Source of the DNA: Chloroflexota bacterium
GTDB lineage: Bacteria > Chloroflexota > Anaerolineae > J036 > Brachytrichaceae
DNA length: 10,541 nt
Direction: 5' to 3'
Assembly: GCA_021813225.1 (NCBI GenBank)
Contig: JAKALH010000061.1
Span: 1-10,541, forward strand
Shown: positions 1 to 6,478 of the stretch, one piece after another
Numbering within the stretch: position 1 is the stretch's first letter
Layout: every line of letters starts with the position of its first letter
Notes under the pieces: model-generated
What the model was told of the DNA's origin: nothing
Seen by the model: the letters and a program-made list of their open reading frames with translations, nothing else
The model's database searches: none
Position numbers and translations under genes: made by a program

Positions 1-2
1 CA

Positions 3-512
3 TACAATATCTTCAATAAGATCGACACGGTTTTATTGGATTGTATTCACATGCGTGGCGGTCGAAAACTTCCACATGCTAAAAAAGTCGACTTAATGTC
101 GGAGGCATGCAGCTTTGTCAACTTGAAGTTCGAGGAACTGACCAACAAGTATCCTTTTGAGCTTTCCGGCGGGCAAATGCAGCGCTTGATGATTGCCCGC
201 ATCTTCCTGCTGAAGCCGAAGCTGCTGTTGGCGGATGAGCCAACCTCGATGATTGATGCCTGTTCACGCGCGACCATACTGGATTATCTAATGAAACTGC
301 GGAATGAAACCGGGATGACGCTTATTTTCATCACGCATGATATTGGCCTGGCGTACTATATTTCCGACAGTGTCTTCATTATGGAGCATGGAAAATTCGT
401 CGAAAGCGGATCGGCTGACGATGTGATCCTGCATCCGAAAGCGGCATACACCCGGCGCTTGATCAACGATGTTCCTAAGATCTACGAGGAATGGGATCTT
501 TCAACAGTGTAA
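3..512 (+). CDS. Opp/Dpp-type ABC transporter ATP-binding protein, C-terminal part (5' end outside window)
   Basis: This is the C-terminal half of an ATPase that energises an oligopeptide/oligosaccharide-type ABC importer at the inner face of the membrane. The frame is open from base 3 and the Walker A region lies left of the window, so the gene is cut by the window edge; the TTG at 36 is not a convincing start. In order the sequence shows the ABC signature LSGGQMQR, Walker B (LLLADEP), a D-loop reading SMIDA instead of the usual SALD, and the H-loop histidine in FITHD. The C-terminal segment HPKAAYTRRLINDVP matches the HPYT-R-L--VP end of the Opp/Dpp subfamily. The DEPTSMIDACSRATIL wording resembles ATPases of sugar-linked Opp systems, and the next gene is a beta-glucosidase, so a beta-glucoside or cello-oligosaccharide substrate is inferred. 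It would be the last transporter gene of the operon. Family is certain, substrate is not. Confidence 0.9.
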   Translation, partial: YNIFNKIDTVLLDCIHMRGGRKLPHAKKVDLMSEACSFVNLKFEELTNKYPFELSGGQMQRLMIARIFLLKPKLLLADEPTSMIDACSRATILDYLMKLRNETGMTLIFITHDIGLAYYISDSVFIMEHGKFVESGSADDVILHPKAAYTRRLINDVPKIYEEWDLSTV

Positions 513-544
513 GGCTTTCTATTTGATTCTGACTTTAATAAAAC

Positions 545-577
545 GGGCCAGTGAGTTGAAGAGGGCCCAGTTGAAGA
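545..577. repeat. Imperfect tandem duplication in the leader of the GH3 gene
   Basis: Between the ATPase stop and the GH3 start, GGGCCAGTGAGTTGAAGA (545-562) is followed directly by GGGCCCAGTTGAAGA (563-577). The second copy lacks three bases. The shared block GTTGAAGA recurs with a 15-base period. It could be a pair of regulator half-sites controlling the glucosidase or a neutral duplication; the sequence does not decide. The remainder of 513-673 holds no clear terminator or promoter. Confidence 0.35.
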
Positions 578-673
578 AGCGCTCATAGTCCCCACATACG
601 ATTGCACAGCAATTGACGCAAAAGTACGGCTGCCGGAGGGATGGAAGAGCGCCGCGAAAATGAAGAGGCATAT

Positions 674-2977
674 ATGGTCAACATTGATGAATTAGTCAGC
701 CAGATGACTTTAGAACAAAAGGCTGCTTTATGTACAGGGGCATCCGCCTGGACATCAACGCCCGTAGAACGACTGGGCATTCCGGAGATGGTTGTGGCAG
801 ACGGGCCGCATGGCGTCCGCCGACAACCGGATGTTCACGAAATGGGCGCCAAGAGTTTACCGGCGACTGCTTTCCCAACCTATTCCTGCGTGGCCGCCAC
901 CTGGGATGTCGACCTGACCTGCGCCATGGGTGAAGTCCTCGCGGAAGAGTGCATAGCCCTCAATGTGGATGTCCTGCTCGGTCCCGGGGTGAATATGAAG
1001 CGCTCTCCCCTGAACGGGCGTAACTTCGAATATTTCTCCGAGGATCCTTTCCTGTCTGGCGAGATGGCTGCTGCCATTATCAATGGAATTCAAAGTAAGG
1101 GAGTGGGCGCTTCCCTCAAGCATTACGCAGCAAATAACCAGGAATTCCAGCGTTTCAGTATCAATGTTGAGGTGAACGAGCGTACGCTGCGTGAGATTTA
1201 CCTGACCGCCTTTGAAAAGGCGGTTAAGCAGGCGAAGCCCTGGACAGTGATGTGCTCTTACAATAAGGTCAATGGCACTTTCGCTTCGGAGAATACCCGC
1301 CTGTTGACCGAGATCCTCAAGAAAGAATGGGGGTTCGAGGGCCTGGTTGTCTCGGATTGGGGCGCGGTGCGCGATCGCGTGGCAGCGCTGAAGGGAGGGC
1401 TGGATTGGGAAATGCCCGGCCCACAGGAGAACCGCGTCAAAGCAGTGGTTGAGGCCGTCCGTTCAGGCACACTGGCGGAGGCCCAGCTCAACGAATCCGT
1501 ACGGCGCATTTTGCGGATTGTTTTCATGGCCCGCCAGACCCCCAAGACCGGAACCTTCGATGCAGACACGCATCACGCCCTGGCACAGAAAATCGCTGCA
1601 GAAGGGATGGTGTTGCTTAAGAACAACGGCATCCTGCCGCTCGTGGAGCCGGAGCACATCGCGGTGATCGGGCGCGCCGCCAAGGAGCCGCATTTCCAGG
1701 GCGGCGGCAGTTCACATATCAACCCCACGCGCGTGGCGGTCCCCTTTACGGAATTGAAAGCCCGGGCCGGGAACGCCGAGGTAACCTACGCCGAAGGGTA
1801 CCCTGTCGACAACACCTTCAGCCAGGGCCTGATCGACGGGGCGGTGACCCTGGCGATATCCGCCGATGTGGCTGTGCTGTATATCGCCCTGCCTGCTTTC
1901 AAAGAATCAGAAGGTTACGATCGCCAGGACATGGACCTGACGCGCCAGCAAATCGCGCTGATTCAAGCGGTCGGTGCGGTCCAGCCGAACACCGTGGTGG
2001 TTTTGAATAACGGCGCCCCCGTGGCAATGGCCGCCTGGATTGGTTCCTGCGCTGCGGTGCTCGAAGCCTACATGATGGGACAGGGTGGCGGTGCGGCAAT
2101 CGCCGATGTCTTGTTCGGACGGGTGAACCCGAGCGGCAAGCTGGCCGAAACCTTCCCGATCAAGCTCACCGATACGCCCGCTTCGATCAACTGGCCGGGC
2201 GAAGCCGGCCGGGTGCGCTATGGCGAGGGGCTGTTCATCGGCTACCGTTATTACGACGCTAAAGAGATGCCGGTCCAGTTTCCCTTCGGCTATGGCCTCA
2301 GCTACACTTCCTTTGCTTACAGCAATGCCCGCACCAGCGCCAGGACGTTCAAAGATATCGACGGCCTGACGGTGAGCGTGGATATTACGAATACCGGCAC
2401 CCGTGCCGGCAAAGAAATCGTGCAGGTTTACGTCCATGACCAGCAATCCAGCCTGGTGCGTCCTTATAAAGAATTGAAAGGCTTTGCGAAGATTGAGCTT
2501 CAGCCAGGTGAAACCAGAACCGTATCTATTCCGCTTAATTTTCGGGCTTTCGCGTTTTACCATCCTGAGTACGGCCAGTGGGTCACCGAAGATGGTAAGT
2601 TTGATGTCCTGATTGGCGCTTCCTCAACCGATATTCGCCATTCTCTGGAGGTTACGCTTCAATCCACGCTCAAGCTGCCGTGCGTTCTGGACAAGGAATC
2701 GACCATGAATGAATGGATGGCCGACCCCCGCGGCAAGTTTGTGCTCGGTCCAATCTATGAGCAGATTGAAAAGCAGACTCACAGGGTATTTGGCGGTCAG
2801 GATCACAATGGCACAAGGGAAGACCACGGGGACGACCTGGGCATGGGGAATATCATGAATATGATGAGTGACATGCCCCTGGTGAGCGTGCTGACGTTCC
2901 AAAAGAATATGCTCACCATGCCGCCGGAGGAGATCGTGGATAGCCTGCTGCGCCAGGCCCACAGCCTCATCCTGTAA
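674..2977 (+). CDS. GH3 family beta-glucosidase (beta-D-glucoside glucohydrolase)
   Basis: A retaining glycoside hydrolase family 3 enzyme that releases terminal glucose from beta-glucosides or cello-oligosaccharides. No signal peptide is visible, so it is probably cytoplasmic and acts on imported sugar. Numbering from this start (767 aa): an N-terminal TIM barrel to about residue 290, with substrate-binding K149-H150 in SLKHYAANNQE and the nucleophile Asp228 in VVSDWGAV; an alpha/beta sandwich at about 310-540 (GMVLLKNNGILPL onward); a fibronectin III-like domain at about 570-670 (GKEIVQVYVHD, YKELKGFAKIEL); and an extra C-terminal segment of about 100 residues seen in some anaerobe GH3 enzymes. 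There is no PA14 insertion. I chose ATG 674 because GAAGAGG lies five bases upstream and the protein then begins VNIDELVSQMTLEQK as relatives do. The in-frame ATG at 641 abuts its GGAGGG with no spacer. It lies 161 bases after the ATPase gene, probably in the same operon. Exact sugar preference is not readable. Confidence 0.93.
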   Translation: MVNIDELVSQMTLEQKAALCTGASAWTSTPVERLGIPEMVVADGPHGVRRQPDVHEMGAKSLPATAFPTYSCVAATWDVDLTCAMGEVLAEECIALNVDVLLGPGVNMKRSPLNGRNFEYFSEDPFLSGEMAAAIINGIQSKGVGASLKHYAANNQEFQRFSINVEVNERTLREIYLTAFEKAVKQAKPWTVMCSYNKVNGTFASENTRLLTEILKKEWGFEGLVVSDWGAVRDRVAALKGGLDWEMPGPQENRVKAVVEAVRSGTLAEAQLNESVRRILRIVFMARQTPKTGTFDADTHHALAQKIAAEGMVLLKNNGILPLVEPEHIAVIGRAAKEPHFQGGGSSHINPTRVAVPFTELKARAGNAEVTYAEGYPVDNTFSQGLIDGAVTLAISADVAVLYIALPAFKESEGYDRQDMDLTRQQIALIQAVGAVQPNTVVVLNNGAPVAMAAWIGSCAAVLEAYMMGQGGGAAIADVLFGRVNPSGKLAETFPIKLTDTPASINWPGEAGRVRYGEGLFIGYRYYDAKEMPVQFPFGYGLSYTSFAYSNARTSARTFKDIDGLTVSVDITNTGTRAGKEIVQVYVHDQQSSLVRPYKELKGFAKIELQPGETRTVSIPLNFRAFAFYHPEYGQWVTEDGKFDVLIGASSTDIRHSLEVTLQSTLKLPCVLDKESTMNEWMADPRGKFVLGPIYEQIEKQTHRVFGGQDHNGTREDHGDDLGMGNIMNMMSDMPLVSVLTFQKNMLTMPPEEIVDSLLRQAHSLIL

Positions 2978-3004
2978 TAGACGGCTGGAAAGCCTGAGAC
3001 AAGC

Positions 3005-3033
3005 GAGGGAGGCCACGTGACGCAGCCTCCCTC
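3005..3033. terminator. Hairpin between convergent GH3 and glutathione peroxidase genes
   Basis: GAGGGAGGC (3005-3013) and GCCTCCCTC (3025-3033) are a perfect 9-bp inverted repeat with an 11-base loop, 27 bases after the GH3 stop and 40 bases past the peroxidase stop on the other strand. The position between convergent genes suggests transcription termination in either direction. Neither strand has a classic T-tract after the stem: the A-run at about 3040-3046 follows it on the plus strand. The mechanism is therefore uncertain. Confidence 0.5.
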
Positions 3034-3072
3034 AAGCTTAAAAAACAGAATCCCTTGGCGCGTACTACAAGT

Positions 3073-3555
3073 TCACGCCTTCAACGCCTGCTCTATTTTC
3101 GACACCAGGCCGGGGTCATCGGGCTTGGTCTTCGGTGTGAATCGCGCAATGACCCCGCCATCCCGGCCGACCAGGAACTTCTCGAAGTTCCAACTGATGT
3201 CGCCGGCCGGTTCGGTCTTCGTCAACTTCGCGTACAGTGGCGCCTGGCCTGGCCCCTTCACTTCCAGTTTATTGAAGATCGGGAAGGTCACGCCGTAATT
3301 CGTCGTGCAGAACTCCTGGATTTCCCGCATACTACCTGGTTCCTGGTCGCCAAACTGATTACAGGGAAAACCCACCACGACCAGGCCTTGATCCTTATAG
3401 GTCTCGTACAGCTTCTCCAGCCCCGCGTACTGCGGGGTGTTGCCGCACTTCGACGCCACGTTGACGATCAACAACACATCGCCCTTGTAATCCACAAGGG
3501 ATTTTTCGCTGCCGTCTGCGGTCACTACAATCGTATTCAATACATCGCTGTTCAT
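3073..3555 (-). CDS. Glutathione peroxidase family protein, cysteine type (probably thioredoxin-dependent)
   Basis: A cytoplasmic peroxidase of 160 aa, the normal length for the family, that reduces hydrogen peroxide or organic hydroperoxides. The catalytic tetrad is complete: peroxidatic Cys37 in VASKCGNTPQ, Gln71 in NQFGDQEPG, and Trp122-Asn123 in ISWNFEKF. The active site uses cysteine, not selenocysteine (no in-frame TGA). Cys83 in IQEFCTTNYG falls where yeast Gpx3-type enzymes carry the resolving cysteine, so I infer a two-cysteine mechanism recycled by thioredoxin and not glutathione. ATG 3555 is preceded on its strand by AGGAG nine bases upstream, which supports the start. The gene stands alone, with a hairpin beyond its stop and no codirectional partner. 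Family assignment is firm; the reductant is inferred. Confidence 0.95.
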   Translation of the reverse strand: MNSDVLNTIVVTADGSEKSLVDYKGDVLLIVNVASKCGNTPQYAGLEKLYETYKDQGLVVVGFPCNQFGDQEPGSMREIQEFCTTNYGVTFPIFNKLEVKGPGQAPLYAKLTKTEPAGDISWNFEKFLVGRDGGVIARFTPKTKPDDPGLVSKIEQALKA

Positions 3556-3638
3556 ATCACTGACTCCTGTACACTCAACAGGTCAAATTACACCACGCTC
3601 AGCTTAATGCGCGGTGAGAGCGGGCATATCCGCCATAA

Positions 3639-3842
3639 GTGCGGCGCGATTCCAGCCGGCCTGATGTGATAAAGTCGGTCATTCCGGCTTACGGCAACGC
3701 GCGCAGCCTGCTGCTCGGATTCCTCGGCGTCAGCGCCTACGGAAACGACGTGCATCTGGACGACATCGCACTGGGCAGCCCGCTGGGTTGCAGCCCGGCG
3801 GGCCGGGTGAACCGCGCCTACCTGCCCATCGCCATGCGCTGA
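3639..3842 (+). pseudogene. Orphan C-terminal tail of a secreted/cell-surface protein (remnant)
   Basis: This short open frame has stops just upstream (TGA 3615, TAA 3636) and no ribosome binding site. From about residue 14 it reads VIPAYGNARSLLL, then GVSAYGNDVHLDDIALGSP, and ends AGRVNRAYLPIAMR. The YGN-(V/L)-h-LDD pattern is the last strand pair of jelly-roll modules (MAM/CBM-like) in secreted proteins, where many residues should precede it. The terminal YLPIAMR resembles the YLPL-(V/I)-x-R tails common on exported Chloroflexota proteins. The expected signal peptide and main domain are absent, and the upstream DNA holds the peroxidase gene on the other strand. I therefore read it as the 3' end of a deleted gene, not a functional 67-aa protein. 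The homology boundary probably lies near 3670. It converges on the TauE/SafE gene, with six bases between stops. Confidence 0.5.
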
Positions 3843-3848
3843 GCGGCG

Positions 3849-4628
3849 TCAGTGTATCTGGTCCAGAATCAGCTTGATAGCGCCTGCGCCGGCCAGCAGC
3901 AGCACGACGCCGTTGAACATCCCCTGCGGGATGCGCGGCAGCAGCCACTTGCCCACGAACGCCCCGACGATGATGACGGGCAGTATCGCCAGGTCGAAGA
4001 TCAACGTTGACGAATTGACCATCGGCTTGCTGGGCAGCACCAGGCTCAGAAATGCGTAGATGGGCAGCTTGGTCAGGTTGAAGATGAAGAAATACCAGGC
4101 CGAGGTGCCCATGAACTCGTTCTTCGGCAATCCCATGCCGGTCAGGTAAATGGACATGATCGGGCCGGCGGCGTTCGATACAGTTGTGGAGAAACCGGCC
4201 AGCGTGCCGGTGGATACCACGGCAGCTTTTGATGTGGGCACCAGCCTGTCGCCCCAGCGGGCGCGCGCCAGCCCGATTGCCAGCATCAGCAGCACCAGTA
4301 CGCCGATGATGATATTCAACCAGTCCACCGCGCCGCCCTGCAAGCCGGTGTACCACAGCAGCACGGCTCCGACGGCAATGCCGATAGCCACCCACGGAAT
4401 CAACCCGCGCAGGTTGTCCCAGCGCGCGTGATGGTGATACCACAGCACCGCGAAGATATCGCCGGATATCAGCAGCGGCAGCGTCGCGCCGACGGACAGG
4501 CGCCCGCCGAATACCACCGCCATGAGCGGTACAACCAGGATGCCGATGCCGGGGATGCCGGTTTTACTGATGCCGACGACGAATGCGGCCGCGAGGCCGA
4601 TGATCCACTGCTCGGGGGTAAGAAGCAT
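3849..4628 (-). CDS. TauE/SafE family membrane permease (sulfite exporter-like)
   Basis: A multi-pass inner membrane protein (259 aa from this start) of the TauE/SafE family (DUF81), whose studied members move sulfite, sulfoacetate or related organic anions. About eight hydrophobic segments are visible, arranged as two related halves. The first half carries the family's GISKTGIPGIG turn after the first helix; the second carries AGFSTTVSNAAGPIMSIYL and the TSAWYFFIFNLTKLP helix. I chose ATG 4628 because the protein then starts MLLTPEQWIIGLAAAF just before helix 1. The frame extends to a GTG at 4676, which would add 16 polar residues. An AAGGA lies about 15 bases upstream, farther than usual. 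It follows homospermidine synthase on the same strand after a 102-base gap with no obvious terminator, so co-transcription is possible. The substrate cannot be read from sequence. Confidence 0.9.
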   Translation of the reverse strand: MLLTPEQWIIGLAAAFVVGISKTGIPGIGILVVPLMAVVFGGRLSVGATLPLLISGDIFAVLWYHHHARWDNLRGLIPWVAIGIAVGAVLLWYTGLQGGAVDWLNIIIGVLVLLMLAIGLARARWGDRLVPTSKAAVVSTGTLAGFSTTVSNAAGPIMSIYLTGMGLPKNEFMGTSAWYFFIFNLTKLPIYAFLSLVLPSKPMVNSSTLIFDLAILPVIIVGAFVGKWLLPRIPQGMFNGVVLLLAGAGAIKLILDQIH

Positions 4629-4730
4629 TTTTAGCTGAGTATTTCCTTTGACTATGATGAGTGCCCCAGTGTACACCGATGTGCGATCTATGCGGGCAAC
4701 AGGTCCACCGGCGACAGAATGAAATACTGT

Positions 4731-6185
4731 TCACCAGGCGCGAAACGATTCGAACTGCCACACATCCTGCGGCGGCGGCAACGGACGCCCGTACCGCTCG
4801 AACAACTCATTGCGGTGCTTGAGTGGATTCCAGTCTGTCTGGATGGACAGACAAGGCCCCAGGTACGGGTTGGCGACCGCCAGCACTTCGTCATAGGGCA
4901 GGTCATCCGGGACGAGCACTCCCCAGCGCGGATTGCGGATCATCCACGCCAGCGCACCCAGCACCGAAGCGGCCACCTGCAGTGTGGTGGCGTTCTGGTG
5001 CGGCACCAGCCGGCGCGTCTCCTCGATGTCCAGTTGCGAGCCGACCCACCAGCCGTTCAGGTCATGCCCCATCAGGAGCACGCCCAGTTCGTCCTTGCCG
5101 CTGATGATTTCGTCGCGCATGATGCGCTCGTTGTCCTGCTGGTCGTAGTTGCGCATCTTCAGTTCGTGCAGCGAAGCCATGGCGGCGTCGGTGGGCAGAT
5201 AGGCGTAATGCACCGTCGGCCGGTAGGTGGGGTTGCGGTGATTGGCGTCCCACACGGTCAGGTGATCGCTGATCGTGAACGCCTCGCCGTGGCGCACCGC
5301 CATGCCGATGATTTCGCCCATCGGCACCCACGAGCGCACGTAGGTGTTGATGCCCATCTGCGCCAGGCAGATCTGGTTGCCCGGGCCATAGGAATGCGTA
5401 TGCGCGAACTCGGGCAGGCGGCGTTCGTGCGTCCCCCAGCCCATCTCCGCCGGGGCGATGCCCTCTTCGTAAAATCCGGCCACCGACCACGTGTTGACAA
5501 ATTCGTTGACTTCCTTGGGGCGGCTGCCGATCTGGGTGTCGCGTTCCGAGATATGAATGACCTTGGTTCCGGTGAACATGGCCAGGCGCGCGAAATCGTC
5601 GTCGTCAAGCGCGCGCTCCAGCATGGAGCGCCGCTCGCCGCCCAGGCCGCGCTCCAGCATCGCCAGCGTGATATCGCGCAGCGCCACCTTGGTCCAATGG
5701 CTCACCAGTCCGGGGTTCGCGCCATGTTCCAGCACAGCCGTCGCGCCCGGCTCGGACCATCTGCGGATGTGGTCGCGTATCGCCATATGGCGGGTATACA
5801 GCGTGCGGTCAACCGGCAGGTCGTTGGCCGTGAAGTACGGATTCCACAGCTCAACCGAGGTGTTGATGTACATGACGTTGTGGTCATGGCACCATTGCAG
5901 GATGTCGATGGCGCCGATATTCCACGCCAGGTCGATGACCAGGTCGCCAGGCCCGGCGTAAAGCCCCAGCAGGTAGGCCAGGTTATCCGGCGTGACATGC
6001 TCCTGAACGTAGTGCGCGCCTGCCGCCAGGGTATCCGGGATGAACTGCCGGCGGTCTTCGAAGTCCATGACCGTCAGTCGCGTGAAGTTCATATCGAGGT
6101 GGCGCAGCAGGAGCGGCTGCAGGCACTGCGAGACGGCTCCGCAACCGATTATGAGTACGCGCCCGTTGAAGGGTATCTTTGTCAT
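4731..6185 (-). CDS. hss: Homospermidine synthase, bacterial type
   Basis: A cytoplasmic NAD-dependent enzyme that joins two putrescines (or putrescine and spermidine) into the polyamine sym-homospermidine. The 484-aa length fits bacterial homospermidine synthases (about 470-490). The N-terminal Rossmann fold shows VLIIGCGAVSQ (residues 10-20), with acidic Asp41 in TVMDFED after the second strand, favouring NAD over NADP. Family blocks follow in order: VIDLAWNIGAIDILQWCHDH (83-102), YINTSVELW (106-114) and LEHGANPGL (152-160), which I recognise from the Blastochloris/Legionella enzymes. Saccharopine dehydrogenase shares the fold but not these blocks. ATG 6185 has AAGAGG about ten bases upstream on its strand. 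No ornithine, arginine or other polyamine decarboxylase is in the window, so putrescine must come from elsewhere. The gene is divergent from the YwbE-family gene and upstream of the TauE/SafE permease. A long open frame on the opposite strand is a GC-rich shadow. Confidence 0.93.
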   Translation of the reverse strand: MTKIPFNGRVLIIGCGAVSQCLQPLLLRHLDMNFTRLTVMDFEDRRQFIPDTLAAGAHYVQEHVTPDNLAYLLGLYAGPGDLVIDLAWNIGAIDILQWCHDHNVMYINTSVELWNPYFTANDLPVDRTLYTRHMAIRDHIRRWSEPGATAVLEHGANPGLVSHWTKVALRDITLAMLERGLGGERRSMLERALDDDDFARLAMFTGTKVIHISERDTQIGSRPKEVNEFVNTWSVAGFYEEGIAPAEMGWGTHERRLPEFAHTHSYGPGNQICLAQMGINTYVRSWVPMGEIIGMAVRHGEAFTISDHLTVWDANHRNPTYRPTVHYAYLPTDAAMASLHELKMRNYDQQDNERIMRDEIISGKDELGVLLMGHDLNGWWVGSQLDIEETRRLVPHQNATTLQVAASVLGALAWMIRNPRWGVLVPDDLPYDEVLAVANPYLGPCLSIQTDWNPLKHRNELFERYGRPLPPPQDVWQFESFRAW

Positions 6186-6259
6186 CCTGTCCAGACCTCT
6201 TGCCAGAAGATGTATTTTCGCCGCACCGCAGCGGCCGCGAATGCGATAACGAGTACGGC

Positions 6260-6268
6260 TAAACTATA
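6260..6268. promoter_or_regulatory. Overlapping divergent -10-like boxes between hss and the YwbE-family gene
   Basis: The 89-base gap between the divergent genes contains one A/T-rich island. On the plus strand TAAACT (6260-6265) ends nine bases before ATG 6275, a spacing that would give a leaderless or nearly leaderless transcript. On the minus strand TATAGT (6268-6263) matches the -10 consensus at five of six bases and would give hss a leader of about 70 bases. I see no good -35 box for either direction, so this is a weak prediction. Confidence 0.35.
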
Positions 6269-6274
6269 CACACA

Positions 6275-6478
6275 ATGGCGACACATCCCAGTCGAAACGA
6301 AATCAAGCCGGGGATGCAGGTGCGCATCGTGGAGAAGCACAACCAGCGCAGCGGGACGCTGACGACCGGTATCGTCGCGCGCATCTTGACCGCCAGCGCC
6401 GCGCACCCGCACGGCATCAAAGTCATGCTGACCGACGGCAGAGTCGGGCGCGTTCAGTCGATCGTGGTGCCGGCATGA
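6275..6478 (+). CDS. YwbE family protein (DUF2196)
   Basis: A small conserved protein of 67 aa, close to the usual size of Bacillus subtilis YwbE relatives. The family pattern is present end to end: IKPGMQVRIVEKHNQRSG (near residues 10-27), then TLTTGIVARILTASAAHPHGIKV and a final GRVGRVQSI. The spacing suggests a small beta-barrel of SH3/KOW-like character. The molecular function of the family is unknown to me and I do not infer one. No Shine-Dalgarno is visible before ATG 6275; a TAAACT box nine bases upstream suggests leaderless translation. Its stop overlaps the aminotransferase start in an ATGA (6475-6478), so the two are translationally coupled. Confidence 0.9.
   Translation: MATHPSRNEIKPGMQVRIVEKHNQRSGTLTTGIVARILTASAAHPHGIKVMLTDGRVGRVQSIVVPA

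Noticed and set aside
545..567. GGGCC/GGCCC pair as a terminator after the ATPase gene
   Set aside because: The stem is only five base pairs with a long loop and no T-tract, and it is explained by the tandem duplication.
641..673. Upstream in-frame ATG for the GH3 gene
   Set aside because: GGAGGG abuts the ATG with no spacer, and the 11 added residues (MEERRENEEAY) look unlike the family N-terminus. ATG 674 has a well-spaced GAAGAGG.
1907..2563. Minus-strand open frame of 218 codons inside the GH3 gene
   Set aside because: It is antisense to conserved GH3 domains and has no motif or ribosome binding site.
3055..3669. Plus-strand open frame of 204 codons opposite the peroxidase gene
   Set aside because: The peroxidase on the other strand has a full catalytic tetrad; this frame has no recognisable features.
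4629..4676. GTG 4676 as the start of the TauE/SafE permease
   Set aside because: It adds 16 residues before the usual N-terminus; ATG 4628 leads directly into helix 1.
4719..6362. Long open frame of 547 codons on the plus strand
   Set aside because: It lies exactly antisense to homospermidine synthase, has no recognisable motif, and is rich in His, Arg, Gln and Ala, as expected of a shadow of a GC-rich gene.
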